Below are positions 56,765-64,000 of a stretch of DNA of 64,000 nucleotides, in pieces. The notes under the pieces are model-generated. The model was not told where the DNA came from and made no database searches. It saw nothing but the letters and a program-made list of their open reading frames with translations. The stretch is from the NCBI GenBank assembly GCA_963739095.1, contig CAVTZF010000020.1, positions 186,001 to 250,000 on the forward strand. The letters are read 5' to 3'. A program made the translations under genes and the position numbers. The DNA is from JACVRW01 sp963739095. GTDB taxonomy: Bacteria > Actinomycetota > Thermoleophilia > Solirubrobacterales > Thermoleophilaceae. Each line of letters begins with the position of its first letter. Positions within the stretch are counted from its first letter, which is position 1.

Positions 56765-58588
56765 GTGCGTGCGCCCGCCGCCAACATCCGCAACTTCTCG
56801 ATCATCGCCCATATCGATCATGGGAAGTCGACGCTGGCCGACCGGATCCTCGAGATCACCGGGGCGGTCGACGCGCGCGAGCACCGCCCGCAGCTGCTCG
56901 ACACGATGGATCTCGAGCGCGAGCGCGGCATCACGATCAAGGCGCAGGCCGTGCGCGTCGAGTACACGGCGAGCGACGGCCAGCTCTACCGGCTCCATCT
57001 GATCGACACACCCGGCCACGTCGACTTCACGTACGAGGTCTCGCGCTCGCTGGCCGCCTGCGACGGCGCGCTCCTGCTCGTCGACGCCTCGCAGGGCGTC
57101 GAGGCGCAGACGGTGGCGAACACCTATCTGGCGGTCGACTCCGGGCTCGAGTTGATCCCGGCGATGAACAAGATCGACCTGCCGGGTGCCGAGCCCGAGC
57201 GCGTGGCCGGCGAGATCGGCGAGCTGCTCGGCGAGGACCCTGAGTCGGTGATCCGCCTGTCGGCCAAGACCGGGGAGGGGGTGACGGAGCTGCTCGACGC
57301 GCTCGTCGAGCGCATCCCTCCGCCGCAGGGCGACCTCGACGCGCCCGCCCGCGCACTCATCTTCGACTCCGAGTTCGACCAGTACCGCGGCGTCGTCGCC
57401 TACGTGCGCGTCGTCGACGGCACGTTTCGCAAGGACGACCCGATCCTCGCGATGCAGGCGGGCACGCTCGCGGAGATCGACGAGATCGGCTTCTTCGGGC
57501 CGGCGATGATGCCGGTCGACCAGCTGCGCGCGGGCGAGGTCGGCTACGTGATCACGGGCATCAAGGACGTTTCGCAGCTGCGCGTCGGTGACACGCTCAC
57601 GACCCGCGCGGGTGCCGCCGCCGAGCCGCTGCCGGGCTACCGGGAGATCAAGCCGATGGTCTTCTGCGGGCTGTTCCCGGTCGAGACGAACCAGTTCCCC
57701 GACCTGCGTGATGCGCTCGAGAAGCTGTCGCTGAACGACGCGGCGCTGACCTGGGAGCCCGAGACGAGCGAGGCGCTCGGCTTCGGCTTCCGCTGCGGGT
57801 TCCTCGGCCTGCTGCACATGGACATCGTGCGCGAGCGGCTCGAGCGCGAGTACGACCTGGAGCTGCTCGCGACCGCGCCGACCGTCGAGTACGACGTCCA
57901 CCTCACGGACGGCAGCGAGGTCGTCGTGCACTCGCCCGCCGACATGCCCGATCGCGCCTACATCGCCTCGATCGAGGAGCCCTACATCCGCGCCACGATC
58001 CTGTGCCCGAAGGAGTTCGTCGGGGCCGTGATGGAGCTCTGCCAGGAGCGGCGCGGAACGCACGTCGACATGACCTACCTGTCGCAGGAGCGCCTGCAGC
58101 TGCACTACGACCTGCCGCTGGCCGAGATCGTGCTCGACTTCTTCGACCAGCTGAAGTCGCGCACGAAGGGCTACGCCTCGCTCGACTACGAGGTGCTGGG
58201 CATGCGTGAGGGCGACCTCGTCAAGCTCGACATCCTGCTGGCCGGGGACAAGGTCGACGCGCTCTCGATGGTCGTCCACCGCGACAAGGCCTACTACGCG
58301 GGTCGCGGGATCGCGGAGCGCCTGCGCAAGCAGATCCCGCGCCAGCAGTTCGAGGTCGCGATCCAGGCGGCGATCGGCTCGCAGATCATCGCCCGCGAGT
58401 CGGTCAAGCCGGTCCGCAAGGACGTGATCGCCAAGTGCTACGGCGGCGACATCACCCGCAAGCGCAAGCTGCTCGAGAGGCAGAAGGAGGGCAAGAAGCG
58501 GATGAAGCAGGTCGGCCGCATCGAGGTCCCCCAGGAGGCGTTCCTCGCCGTGCTCGAGCTCTCCGGCGAAGGCAACGGCAAGAAGTGA
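56765..58588 (+). CDS. lepA: Elongation factor 4
   Basis: This ribosomal GTPase remobilises stalled or mistranslocated ribosomes. The 607-residue product has the G1 loop AHIDHGKS (15-22), DTMDLERERGITIKAQ, DTPGHVDF (switch II) and NKIDLPG. The LepA-specific C-terminal region follows (HRDKAYYAGRGIAERLRKQIPRQQFEVAIQAAIGSQIIARESVKPVRKDVIAKCYGGDITRKRKLLERQKEGKKRMKQ). GTG start at 56765; TACTCA seven bases upstream is an imperfect match to the leaderless hexamer. Confidence 0.97.
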   Translation: MRAPAANIRNFSIIAHIDHGKSTLADRILEITGAVDAREHRPQLLDTMDLERERGITIKAQAVRVEYTASDGQLYRLHLIDTPGHVDFTYEVSRSLAACDGALLLVDASQGVEAQTVANTYLAVDSGLELIPAMNKIDLPGAEPERVAGEIGELLGEDPESVIRLSAKTGEGVTELLDALVERIPPPQGDLDAPARALIFDSEFDQYRGVVAYVRVVDGTFRKDDPILAMQAGTLAEIDEIGFFGPAMMPVDQLRAGEVGYVITGIKDVSQLRVGDTLTTRAGAAAEPLPGYREIKPMVFCGLFPVETNQFPDLRDALEKLSLNDAALTWEPETSEALGFGFRCGFLGLLHMDIVRERLEREYDLELLATAPTVEYDVHLTDGSEVVVHSPADMPDRAYIASIEEPYIRATILCPKEFVGAVMELCQERRGTHVDMTYLSQERLQLHYDLPLAEIVLDFFDQLKSRTKGYASLDYEVLGMREGDLVKLDILLAGDKVDALSMVVHRDKAYYAGRGIAERLRKQIPRQQFEVAIQAAIGSQIIARESVKPVRKDVIAKCYGGDITRKRKLLERQKEGKKRMKQVGRIEVPQEAFLAVLELSGEGNGKK

Positions 58589-59257
58589 TCGTCCTCGTCC
58601 ACGCGGGCATCGGCGACGCGTCGATGTGGGACGGGTTCGAGCTGCCCGGTGCCGAGCGCCACGAGCTGCGCGGGTTCGGCGAACACGCCGCTGCCGCCGG
58701 AGCGGCGAGGTCTCGGATGCGGACGACCTCGAGGCGCGCCTGGGCGACGGCCCGGTCTCGCTCGTCGGTGCCTCGTTCGGCGGCCAGGTCTGCCTCGAGG
58801 TGGCGGCGCGGCGGCCCGAGCTGGTCAGCGAGCTCGTCCTGCTCGCGGCGCGCGTCCCGACCATGACTGGTCGGCCGAGATCATCGCCTTCGCAGAGGAG
58901 GAGGACCGGCTCATCGAGGAGGGCGACCTCGACGCCGCCGCCGACCTGAACGCGCGCTTCTGGGCGCCTTCGGTCGCCGATCGCGTGCAGCCGATGCAGC
59001 GGCGCTCGTTCGAGCTGCAGGTGAGCTCGGCCGCGGAGCCGGTCGACCCCGAGCGCATCGACCTCGGCGCGATCCGGGCGCGCACGCTCGTCGTCGTGGG
59101 CGAGGAGGACAAGGCCGACTTCCGCGCGATCGCGGTGAGGCTCGCCGAGGAGATTCCCGATGCGGGGCTCGTGACGATGCCGGGCGTCACCCACCTGCCC
59201 TCGCTCGAGCGTCCGGACGAGACCGCGGCGCTTGTCCGAGACTTCCTCGGCCGCTAG
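58585..59257 (+). CDS. Alpha/beta hydrolase, two frame changes
   Basis: The gene overlaps the lepA stop by four bases and opens VIVLVHAGIGDASMWDGFELPGAERHELRGFG, the strand-1/oxyanion region of an alpha/beta hydrolase. The middle (GDGPVSLVGASFGGQVCLEVAARRPELVSELVLLAA) carries the nucleophile elbow GASFGG but reads in another frame, starting somewhere in 58676-58712. A second change near 58859 leads into DHDWSAEIIAFAEEEDRL...TLVVVGEEDKADFRAIAVRLAEEIPDAGLVTMPGVTHLPSLERPDE with the acid/His pair. Each change is explained by one missing base. Confidence 0.75.
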
Positions 59258-59366
59258 CCTACGGCGCCGACGCCTCTGCTTTCGCGACGTCACACCCAGC
59301 ACCACTTCGCCGCCGGCTCGCCGCGCTGAATCCAGCGCATCCCTGAGCCGAAAGGAAGTCCCCGAA

Positions 59367-60122
59367 GTGCACATCCACGTTGCCGACGACTGGTTCGTCG
59401 GCTTCCATGAAGGACTGAAGGCGAAGTTCTGGCGCGCGGCCTCCGAGCCCTGGGCCGACGACGAGGCGGCCGCGATCGCGGCCCTGCTCGACCTGCCGCC
59501 CGGCGGCAGGGTGCTCGACGCGCCCTGCGGCGCGGGCCGCATCGCGGTGCGGCTCGCGGAGCGCGGCCTCGACGTGACGGGAGTCGACATCTCGGCGCCC
59601 GAGCTCGAGTTCGCCCGGGCGGCGGCCGCCGGGCGCGGCGTCGCGGTCCGCTTCGAGCGGCGCGACGTGCGCGACCTCCCCGAGGAAGGGTTCGACGCGC
59701 TCGTCTGCTGGGGCAACAGCTTCGGCTACATGCCCCACGAGGCGACCCTCGAGCACCTGGCGGCATGCCGCCGCGCGCTCCGCGACGGAGGCCGGCTCGT
59801 GCTCGACACGAGCACGGCGGCCGAGGTCGTGCTGCCCGGGCTGCGCGAGGAGATGGACTACGACCTCGGCGAGGTGCGGATGCTGGCGCGCCAGGTCTAC
59901 GACGCTCCGCGCAGCCGGATCGTGACCGAGATGGAGTTCACGGCACCCGGTTGCGAGCCCGAGCGGAGCGCCGTCGTGCACCACGTTTACACGGCCGCTG
60001 AGCTCGTGCGAATGCTGGAGCAGAGCGGGTTCTCGGTCGAGGAGCTGCTCGGAAATCCGGTCTCCGGTGAGCGTCTCGAGCTTGGCTCGTCCCGCCTCGT
60101 CGTGGACGCGAGGGCCATCTAA
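59367..60122 (+). CDS. SAM-dependent methyltransferase
   Basis: This is a 251-residue class I methyltransferase. Motif I is GGRVLDAPCGAGRIAVRLAERGLDVTGVD. Further parts of the fold are DLPEEGFDALVCWGNSFGYMP and LRDGGRLVLDTSTAAE, followed by a beta-sheet C-terminal region (IVTEMEFTAPG...VVHHVYTAAELVRMLEQSGFSV). The substrate is unknown. AAAGGAAG lies nine bases before the GTG at 59367. The 109 bases between the hydrolase stop and this start hold no other gene. Confidence 0.88.
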   Translation: MHIHVADDWFVGFHEGLKAKFWRAASEPWADDEAAAIAALLDLPPGGRVLDAPCGAGRIAVRLAERGLDVTGVDISAPELEFARAAAAGRGVAVRFERRDVRDLPEEGFDALVCWGNSFGYMPHEATLEHLAACRRALRDGGRLVLDTSTAAEVVLPGLREEMDYDLGEVRMLARQVYDAPRSRIVTEMEFTAPGCEPERSAVVHHVYTAAELVRMLEQSGFSVEELLGNPVSGERLELGSSRLVVDARAI

Positions 60123-60139
60123 CCCGCTCAGAGAGCGGG
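60123..60139 (+). terminator. Hairpin after the methyltransferase gene
   Basis: CCCGCTC and GAGCGGG pair around an AGA loop directly after the methyltransferase stop. The following ATTGCAACATT is only weakly T-rich, so termination would be partial. A short TAAGG-AGG-CCTTA palindrome follows at 60151-60163, near -35 of the sigma-factor start. Confidence 0.5.
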
Positions 60140-60174
60140 ATTGCAACATTTAAGGAGGCCTTAGGGGGCGGTCG

Positions 60175-60180
60175 TAGGTT
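60175..60180 (+). promoter_or_regulatory. -10 hexamer TAGGTT, leaderless pattern
   Basis: TAGGTT lies exactly seven bases before the GTG at 60188 of the sigma-70 gene. Confidence 0.45.
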
Positions 60181-60187
60181 GGCCACC

Positions 60188-61051
60188 GTGAGCACGGACA
60201 CACTGAGCACGACCGCCCCCGATCCCACTCTCGACGCCCTTCAGCAGTTCCTCGACGGGATCGCCACCACCCCGCTGTTGACCGCCGACGAGGAGATCGA
60301 CCTCGCGAAGCGGATCGAGCGCGGTGACCTCGAGGCGAAGGACCACATGACGCGCGCGAACCTGCGCCTCGTGGTCTCGATCGCCAAGCGGTACCGCAAC
60401 CAGGGGCTGCCCTTCCTCGATCTCATCCAGGAGGGCACCGTGGGCCTCATCCGCGCGGTCGAGAAGTTCGACTTCCGCAAGGGCTTCAAGTTCTCGACCT
60501 ACGCGACCTGGTGGATCCGGCAGGCGATCTCGCGTGCGATCGCCGACAAGGCGCGCACGATCCGGATCCCGATCCACATCGACAACGTGCTCAAGAAGCT
60601 CGACAGCGCCCAGCGCAAGCTCGAGGCCAACGGCGATCGCGACGCCACGATCGAGGAGATCGCGGAGCTCGCCGGCGTCGACCCCGTAGAGGCGGACGTG
60701 ATCATGCGCGCCGCCCAGCAGCTCGTCTCGCTCGACAAGCCTGTCGGCGATGACGGCGACGCCGCGCTGTTCGGCGACCTGATCCCGGACGAGTCGACGG
60801 CGTCCCCGTTCGACGAGGCCGTCGAGAGCATGCGCGACGAGCGCCTCTACGGCGTGCTCGAGCATCTGCCCTACAGGGAGCGGCGCATCCTCGAGCTCCG
60901 CTACGGCCTCAACGGGGAGCCCGCCCAGACGCTCGACAAGGTCGCCAAGCTCTTCAAGCTCACGCGTGAGCGCACGCGCCAGATCGAGGAGGCCGCGCTG
61001 CGCAAGCTCGCGACGCTCTCCGACGCTCAGGCGCTGCGCGAGGCGGCGTAG
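60188..61051 (+). CDS. RNA polymerase sigma-70 family factor (group 2-like)
   Basis: The 287-residue sigma factor lacks region 1.1. Region 2 (LTADEEIDLAKRIERGDLEAKDHMTRANLRLVVSIAKRYRNQGLPFLDLIQEGTVGLIRAVEKFDFRKGFKFSTYATWWIRQAISRAI) is canonical and should recognise TANNNT -10 elements. Region 3 follows, and region 4 is LPYRERRILELRYGLNGEPAQTLDKVAKLFKLTRERTRQIEEAALRKL. It resembles HrdB/SigA-like but shorter factors. GTG 60188 is preferred over TTG 60179 because of the hexamer. Confidence 0.93.
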   Translation: MSTDTLSTTAPDPTLDALQQFLDGIATTPLLTADEEIDLAKRIERGDLEAKDHMTRANLRLVVSIAKRYRNQGLPFLDLIQEGTVGLIRAVEKFDFRKGFKFSTYATWWIRQAISRAIADKARTIRIPIHIDNVLKKLDSAQRKLEANGDRDATIEEIAELAGVDPVEADVIMRAAQQLVSLDKPVGDDGDAALFGDLIPDESTASPFDEAVESMRDERLYGVLEHLPYRERRILELRYGLNGEPAQTLDKVAKLFKLTRERTRQIEEAALRKLATLSDAQALREAA

Positions 61052-61083
61052 GCCGCGCTGCAGCCGGCTGACGGCGGCTGACA

Positions 61084-61089
61084 TAGACT
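61084..61089 (+). promoter_or_regulatory. -10 hexamer TAGACT, leaderless pattern
   Basis: TAGACT lies eight bases before the GTG at 61098 of the first MaoC gene. Confidence 0.4.
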
Positions 61090-61097
61090 GCCGCGCC

Positions 61098-61541
61098 GTG
61101 CCAGTGAACCAGGCAGCGATCGGCAAGCAGTTCCCGCCCTTCCAGTACGAGGTCGGGAAGGAGAAGATCGCCGAGTACGCGCGTGCCGTCGGCGAGGACA
61201 ACCCGGTCTACTTCGACCGCGACCAGGCGAAGGCGGCGGGCTTCCGGGACGTGCCGGCGCCGCCGATGTTCGCCGTCGTCTACTCGTCCGGATCGGTGGC
61301 GCCCGCGATCTTCGACCCGGACGTCGGCATCAACTTCGCGATGATGGTCCACGGCGGGCAGGAGTTCGTCTGGGGCGAGCCGGTCGTCGCCGGTGACCTG
61401 ATCACAACCGAGGCGAGCGTCAAGGACATCTCGGAGAAGGGTGGGATGGGCTTCTACGTCTTCGAGTCCGTGTCGCGCAACCAGGACGGCCAGGAGGTCG
61501 TGCGCGGCACCTGGACCAACATCGTCAGGGGTGTCTCGTGA
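61098..61541 (+). CDS. MaoC-type dehydratase, HadA/HadC-like half
   Basis: The 147-residue hot-dog fold protein (PVNQAAIGKQFPPFQYEVGKEKIAEYARAVGEDNPVYFDRDQAKAAGFRDVPAPPMFAVV) resembles mycobacterial HadA/HadC, which pair with a HadB partner to form a 3-hydroxyacyl dehydratase. The catalytic Asp/His motif is not complete here, consistent with the non-catalytic or structural half. It overlaps the next gene by four bases. Confidence 0.88.
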   Translation: MPVNQAAIGKQFPPFQYEVGKEKIAEYARAVGEDNPVYFDRDQAKAAGFRDVPAPPMFAVVYSSGSVAPAIFDPDVGINFAMMVHGGQEFVWGEPVVAGDLITTEASVKDISEKGGMGFYVFESVSRNQDGQEVVRGTWTNIVRGVS

Positions 61542-61912
61542 ACATCGAGCTCAAGGTCACGCCCGACAAGTACCTCCCGCACCGCTACGCCGGCGCCAGC
61601 GGCGACTTCAACCCGATCCACATCGACGTCGACTTCGCGAAGTCGGTCGGGCTGCCGTCGAACATCCTGCACGGCCTCTACTCGATGGCGCAGGTGGCCA
61701 GGGCGTGTACGAACGCGGCCGGCGGCGACCCGCGCTCGCTCAAGCGCCTGTCCGTGCAGTTCCGCGGGATGGGCATGCCCGAGCAGGAGATCGTCGTGAC
61801 CGGCGAGGTGAAGGAGGAGGACGGGGAGCGCGTCTTCGTCGCGGCCGAGGCGGCGCAGGGCGACAACCGCATCATCCGGAAGGCCGAAGCAGAGTTGCTG
61901 CGCCACAGCTAG
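61538..61912 (+). CDS. MaoC-type dehydratase, HadB-like half
   Basis: This 124-residue hot-dog protein has the R-specific hydratase motif YAGASGDFNPIHIDVDFAKSVGLPSNILHGLYSMA; Asp and His of DFNPIH are the expected catalytic residues. With the preceding HadA-like subunit it probably forms a dehydratase for fatty acyl chains. GTG start coupled to the HadA-like gene. Confidence 0.9.
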   Translation: MNIELKVTPDKYLPHRYAGASGDFNPIHIDVDFAKSVGLPSNILHGLYSMAQVARACTNAAGGDPRSLKRLSVQFRGMGMPEQEIVVTGEVKEEDGERVFVAAEAAQGDNRIIRKAEAELLRHS

Positions 61913-61915
61913 CTC

Positions 61916-61921
61916 TAGATT
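61916..61921 (+). promoter_or_regulatory. -10 hexamer TAGATT, leaderless pattern
   Basis: TAGATT lies eight bases before the hrcA GTG. I see no CIRCE inverted repeat around it. Confidence 0.4.
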
Positions 61922-61929
61922 CTCTAGGC

Positions 61930-62955
61930 GTGGAGATCACGCCACGCCAGAGCTTCATCCTGCGCAAGGTAATCGAGTCCCACGTGGACCTCGACCAGCC
62001 CGTGGGCTCCAAGTGGCTCGCCGAGCTGCAGGACGTCCCCTGGGGGCCGTCGACGGTGCGCGCGGAGCTGGCGCGGCTCGAGGACGCCGGCCTGCTCGAG
62101 CATCCGCACACCTCGGCAGGTCGCGTGCCGACCGACCGCGGCTATCGCATCTACGTGGACGAGATCATGGCCGAGGGTGGCCTGCCGGTACCACACAAGC
62201 GCTTCGAGCTGTCGACAATGCGGCGCGAGCTCGACCAAGCGATGCGGGCCACCTCGGCGCAGCTCTCGCAGGTGACCAACCTGCTGGCCCTCGTCACGGC
62301 GCCGCGGCCCGAGGCGGCGACGGTCCGGCGTGTCGAGGTGCTGCTGCTGCAGCCGCAGGTGGCCATGGTCGTCGTCATCACCTCGACGGGCGGCGTCACG
62401 AAGCGCGTGATCTCCTATGACGCTCCCGTCGACCCGGGCCTCGTGGACTGGGCGGTGAGCTATCTGAACGAGGCGGTCGGCGGGCTCGACATCGGCTCGA
62501 GGCTCCTCGCAATGCGGCTGGCCGATCCCGAGCTGACCGCACGCGAGCGCGGCTTCCTCTCGACGTTCGCGTCGGCCTTCACCGAGCTCGACGAGGGCGC
62601 CGGCAACGCGATCTACATGGATGGTGCCGCGCGGCTGCTCTCGGAGCATCGCTTCCAGGAGGTGTCGCAGCTCGGCGCGCTGATGGAGGTGCTCGAGCAC
62701 CGGCGCGCGCTGCTCGGCGTGCTGCGCGACTCGCTCACCGAGCCGAGCGTCTACCTGCGCATCGGAAGCGAGAATGCGACACCCGAGATGCGTTCGCTCA
62801 GCCTCGTCGCCGCCAACTACGGCCTCGCGGCGCGCAACCTAGGCGCGGTCTCCGTGATCGGCCCGATGCGCATGGACTACCGCCAGGCGATCACCTCCGT
62901 GCGCCAGGCGGCGCGCGAGCTGTCCCGCTTCGTGGCCGAGGTGTACGACGAGTGA
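61930..62955 (+). CDS. hrcA: Heat-inducible transcription repressor HrcA
   Basis: HrcA represses chaperone genes and is itself stabilised by GroE. The 341-residue product has an N-terminal winged helix (PRQSFILRKVIESHVDLDQPVGSKWLAELQDVPWGPSTVRAELARLEDAGLLEHPHTSAGRVPTDRGYRIYVD), then the GAF-like and insertion domains with YGLAARNLGAVSVIGPMRMDYRQAI near the C-terminus. It overlaps dnaJ by four bases, the common hrcA-dnaJ order. No CIRCE element is visible upstream, so its targets are probably elsewhere. Confidence 0.95.
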   Translation: MEITPRQSFILRKVIESHVDLDQPVGSKWLAELQDVPWGPSTVRAELARLEDAGLLEHPHTSAGRVPTDRGYRIYVDEIMAEGGLPVPHKRFELSTMRRELDQAMRATSAQLSQVTNLLALVTAPRPEAATVRRVEVLLLQPQVAMVVVITSTGGVTKRVISYDAPVDPGLVDWAVSYLNEAVGGLDIGSRLLAMRLADPELTARERGFLSTFASAFTELDEGAGNAIYMDGAARLLSEHRFQEVSQLGALMEVLEHRRALLGVLRDSLTEPSVYLRIGSENATPEMRSLSLVAANYGLAARNLGAVSVIGPMRMDYRQAITSVRQAARELSRFVAEVYDE

Positions 62956-64000
62956 GGCGCGACCCGTACGAGGTGCTCGGCGTCTCGCGCGTCGCCGAGG
63001 ACGGCGACATCAAGCGGAGCTTCCGGAAGCTCGCCCGCGAGCTGCACCCGGACGTGAACCGCCACGACCCGGAGGCCGAGGAGAAGTTCAAGGAGGCGGC
63101 CGAGGCCTACGAGATCCTGTCCGACGCTGAGCGTCGCGCGACCTACGACCGCTACGGCTTCGAGGGGCTCGATTCGCGCGGCTTCGCCTCGCAGGCGCAC
63201 GGCTTCGGCTCGTTCGCCGACATCTTCGATGCGTTCTTCGGCGGCGACCCGTTCGGCGGCTCCTTCGGGCGCAGCTCGGGACGGGTCCAGGGCGGCGACC
63301 TCGCCGTCGAGGTCGAGATCTCCCTCGAGGAGGCGGCGCGAGGCGTCGAGGCCGAGGTCGCCTACGAGCTGGTCGACACCTGCGAGCACTGCCACGGCAA
63401 CGGGGCCGAGCCGGGCACGCCGATCGAGACCTGCGAGCGCTGCGGCGGGACGGGGCGGCTGCGCGCCGTCACGCGCACCGCGTTCGGCCAGCTCGTCCGC
63501 GAGCAGGCCTGCGACGTCTGCGGCGGCGACGGCCGTGTGCCGGCCCAGCCGTGCTCCGAGTGCCAGGGGCGCGGCAGGCGTGCCGTGCGAAAGACGCTCA
63601 AGGTCGACGTCCCCGCGGGGATCGCCGACGAGCAGCGCATCCGGCTGAGCGGCCGCGGCAACGCCGGCGAGCGCGGTGGGCCGCCGGGCGACCTGTACGT
63701 GCTCGTGCGCGTCGCGGAGGACGAGCGCTTCCTGCGCGACGGCAGCGACCTGGTGACGGTCGTCGACGTACCCGCGCCGGAGGCGGCGCTCGGCTCGAGG
63801 GTGACCGTGCCGACGCTCGACGGTGAGGAGGACGTCGAGGTCGCCGCCGGCACCCAGCCCGGCACCGTCGTGACGCTGCGCGGCCGCGGGATGCCGGCCA
63901 TCGGCCGCGGTCGCCGCGGCGATCAGCGCGTCGTGCTCAACGTCGTCGTCCCGCGCAATCTCTCGGAGCGCCAGCGCGAGCTGCTCGAGGAGCTGCGCGA
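62952..64000 (+). CDS. dnaJ: Chaperone DnaJ (3' end outside window)
   Basis: This Hsp40 co-chaperone stimulates DnaK. The visible 349 residues have a J domain (DPYEVLGVSRVAEDGDIKRSFRKLARELHPDVNRHD; HPD motif), a short Gly/Phe-rich stretch, four zinc motifs (CEHCHGNG, CERCGGTG, CDVCGGDG, CSECQGRG) and most of the substrate-binding beta domains. GTG start at 62952 overlapping the hrcA stop. It runs off the right edge of the window. Confidence 0.97.
   Translation, partial: MRRDPYEVLGVSRVAEDGDIKRSFRKLARELHPDVNRHDPEAEEKFKEAAEAYEILSDAERRATYDRYGFEGLDSRGFASQAHGFGSFADIFDAFFGGDPFGGSFGRSSGRVQGGDLAVEVEISLEEAARGVEAEVAYELVDTCEHCHGNGAEPGTPIETCERCGGTGRLRAVTRTAFGQLVREQACDVCGGDGRVPAQPCSECQGRGRRAVRKTLKVDVPAGIADEQRIRLSGRGNAGERGGPPGDLYVLVRVAEDERFLRDGSDLVTVVDVPAPEAALGSRVTVPTLDGEEDVEVAAGTQPGTVVTLRGRGMPAIGRGRRGDQRVVLNVVVPRNLSERQRELLEELR

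Noticed and set aside
61880..61935. CIRCE element for HrcA autoregulation
   Set aside because: No TTAGCACTC-type inverted repeat is present before hrcA; only TAGATT is visible.
1..64000. CRISPR array or rRNA genes
   Set aside because: No regularly spaced identical repeats of 24-40 bases and no rRNA-like sequence were seen.

Overview
The window reads as chromosome from a very GC-rich actinobacterium. Gene content and order (ndk-maf-mreBCD-mrdA-rodA-rng, rplU-rpmA-obgE-proB, proA-nadD-rsfS-tRNA-Ala, leuS, comEA-comEC-holA-rpsT-murJ-lepA, hrcA-dnaJ) best fit the Thermoleophilia/Solirubrobacterales side of the phylum. That placement is inference from gene order and codon bias (G or C at nearly every third position); no rRNA is present. 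There are about 58 protein genes and one tRNA, and no gene-free stretch over about 350 bases.

Layout. 1-9276: the end of a MotA/TolQ/ExbB-type gene, ndk and maf, then the rod-shape cluster mreB-mreC-mreD-mrdA-rodA followed by rng. 9462-19742: accessory genes, namely an aldo/keto reductase-kinase-HAD fusion, a TetR/DMT divergon, a VOC protein, alkaline phosphatase, an ArsR-DUF899-small protein-SRPBCC-dehydrogenase operon, a HARP-type SNF2 helicase and a cupin. 19764-30857: a DMT transporter, rplU-rpmA, a DUF1028 protein, obgE, a lipoprotein, proB, MATE and MFS exporters with an HxlR regulator, proA-nadD-rsfS and tRNA-Ala(GGC). 30858-34920: a small putative island between a 15-base direct repeat of the tRNA 3' end, carrying PadR-DUF1048-ABC exporter genes. 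34919-41052: SDR, DUF47, LtrA, then a molybdate cluster (TOBE regulator, modABC, Mop). 41082-53916: leuS, a membrane protein, a TIGR00725-like protein, a PLP decarboxylase, a DDAH-like enzyme, acylphosphatase, comEA-comEC-holA, a repeat-bearing secreted protein and ALDH. 53950-64000: rpsT, murJ, a ferritin-like protein, lepA, a hydrolase, a methyltransferase, a sigma-70 factor, a MaoC pair and hrcA-dnaJ.

Two observations cut across the whole window. First, more than 20 genes carry a TANNNT hexamer 6-10 bases (most often exactly 7) before the start codon. This is the signature expected of leaderless transcription. It picks unusual starts, including a CTG for the DUF1028 gene and TTG for the SNF2 gene. 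Second, at least six genes, including the normally essential obgE, are interrupted by single-base frame changes. This looks like residual sequence error and should be kept in mind when using any coordinate here.

The genes together describe a rod-shaped, probably competence-capable heterotroph. It has proline and NAD synthesis genes, molybdate uptake, several drug exporters and ordinary translation and chaperone functions. The most unusual items are the three-domain AKR-kinase-HAD protein, the tRNA-flanked 4-kb island, the composition patch at the rodA/rng junction and the palindromic operators in front of the TetR, HxlR, PadR and molybdate regulators.
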